A DNA stretch of 64,000 nt from Diplonema papillatum (taxonomy: Eukaryota; Euglenozoa; Diplonemea; Diplonemida; Diplonemidae): assembly GCA_030068145.1 (NCBI GenBank), contig JAPJBO010000244.1:1-64000 (forward strand), given 5' to 3'. Below the pieces are notes generated by a model, which was not told the origin of the DNA, did not search any database, and saw only the letters and a program-made list of their open reading frames with translations. The translations under genes and the position numbers were made by a program. This document shows, in pieces, positions 63,681 through 64,000 of this stretch; position 1 is the stretch's first letter; every line of letters begins with the position of its first letter.

Positions 63681-64000
63681 ACTTTTTAGGTGACAATTTC
63701 ACTTTGAAGCTCCGGGGGGCTCAGAGTCTCCGGGCGGCCTTCGGCAAATAGCTTTTTTCTGCCAGGCGCACCCAGCATATCAATACACAAGAATTTGGAG
63801 CTCTTTTTTCTTTTTCTCTTGGATTCGTTCTTCCACATACCCCCAAAGACAGCAAGTGTAAGACTAGCTTGCCCCAGAGGCGGTAGATTCCTCTAATAGG
63901 TTCTCCCTACCGGCGAGAAGTTGCTTGAAGTAACTTTTTTTAGCCCTTACCTCTATATTTCCCCCCTTCCATTCGGAGTCGAAGCAGCTACGTCGAGTAT
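63681..64000. other. no recognisable gene; dispersed repeat pieces
   Basis: A family A fragment lies at 63693-63760. 63938-64000 is inverted relative to 18476-18540, and 63870-63930 resembles 42245-42310. Confidence 0.55.

Overview
The window looks like nuclear DNA from a GC-rich, intron-bearing, repeat-laden eukaryote, most likely a protist or microalga. The signs are GT-AG introns that join reading frames exactly, a U2 spliceosomal RNA gene, a eukaryote-type dihydropyrimidine dehydrogenase, an FKBP-TPR protein, a RING protein, a non-LTR retrotransposon and very abundant satellites. I cannot name the lineage. There is no operon structure, and I see no bacterial or organellar genes.

Layout. 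1-4.7 kb: no recognisable gene; dispersed repeats and simple sequence. 4.7-10.65 kb: an apparently intact LINE on the minus strand, whose 1846-residue ORF carries OTU-like, endonuclease, reverse transcriptase and Cys/His-rich regions. 12.3-12.4 kb: the 3' tail of a second LINE copy. 12.9-17.1 kb: a RING-finger gene, possibly split by an intron holding a 138-bp satellite. 18.7-19.3 kb: a single-pass membrane protein. 20.9-23.3 kb: an FKBP-TPR gene flanked by broken copies of itself. 24.6-29.2 kb: a 4.6-kb, 30-bp minisatellite with higher-order structure. 29.3-33.1 kb: a coiled-coil gene whose start region is triplicated. 33.3-34.7 kb: a TTTGCGGG array and a jacalin-lectin exon. 35.2-37.2 kb: a 2-kb inverted-repeat element. 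37.9-39.3 kb: an H1-like basic protein, a 31-bp minisatellite and a gene fragment. 42.8-52.4 kb: a complete four-exon DPYD-type gene (1045 codons), with a 3.8-kb fold-back element in intron 1 and a triplicated start region. 53.6-56.7 kb: a three-exon gene of unknown function. 58.8-59.0 kb: U2 snRNA on the plus strand. 59.4-64 kb: GA microsatellites, further arrays and miniature inverted-repeat elements.

Every protein gene I can support lies on the minus strand; only U2 is on the plus strand. The genes do not form one pathway. The recurring theme is structural. Ends of real exons are copied next to the parent gene, with start-codon regions duplicated or triplicated at three loci. Introns and intergenic DNA are filled by tandem arrays, some of which grew out of dispersed repeats.

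Gene models rest on reading frame, splice-site phase and recognised motifs only. Repeat-family names (A, B, C, E, F, P) are local labels for this window.
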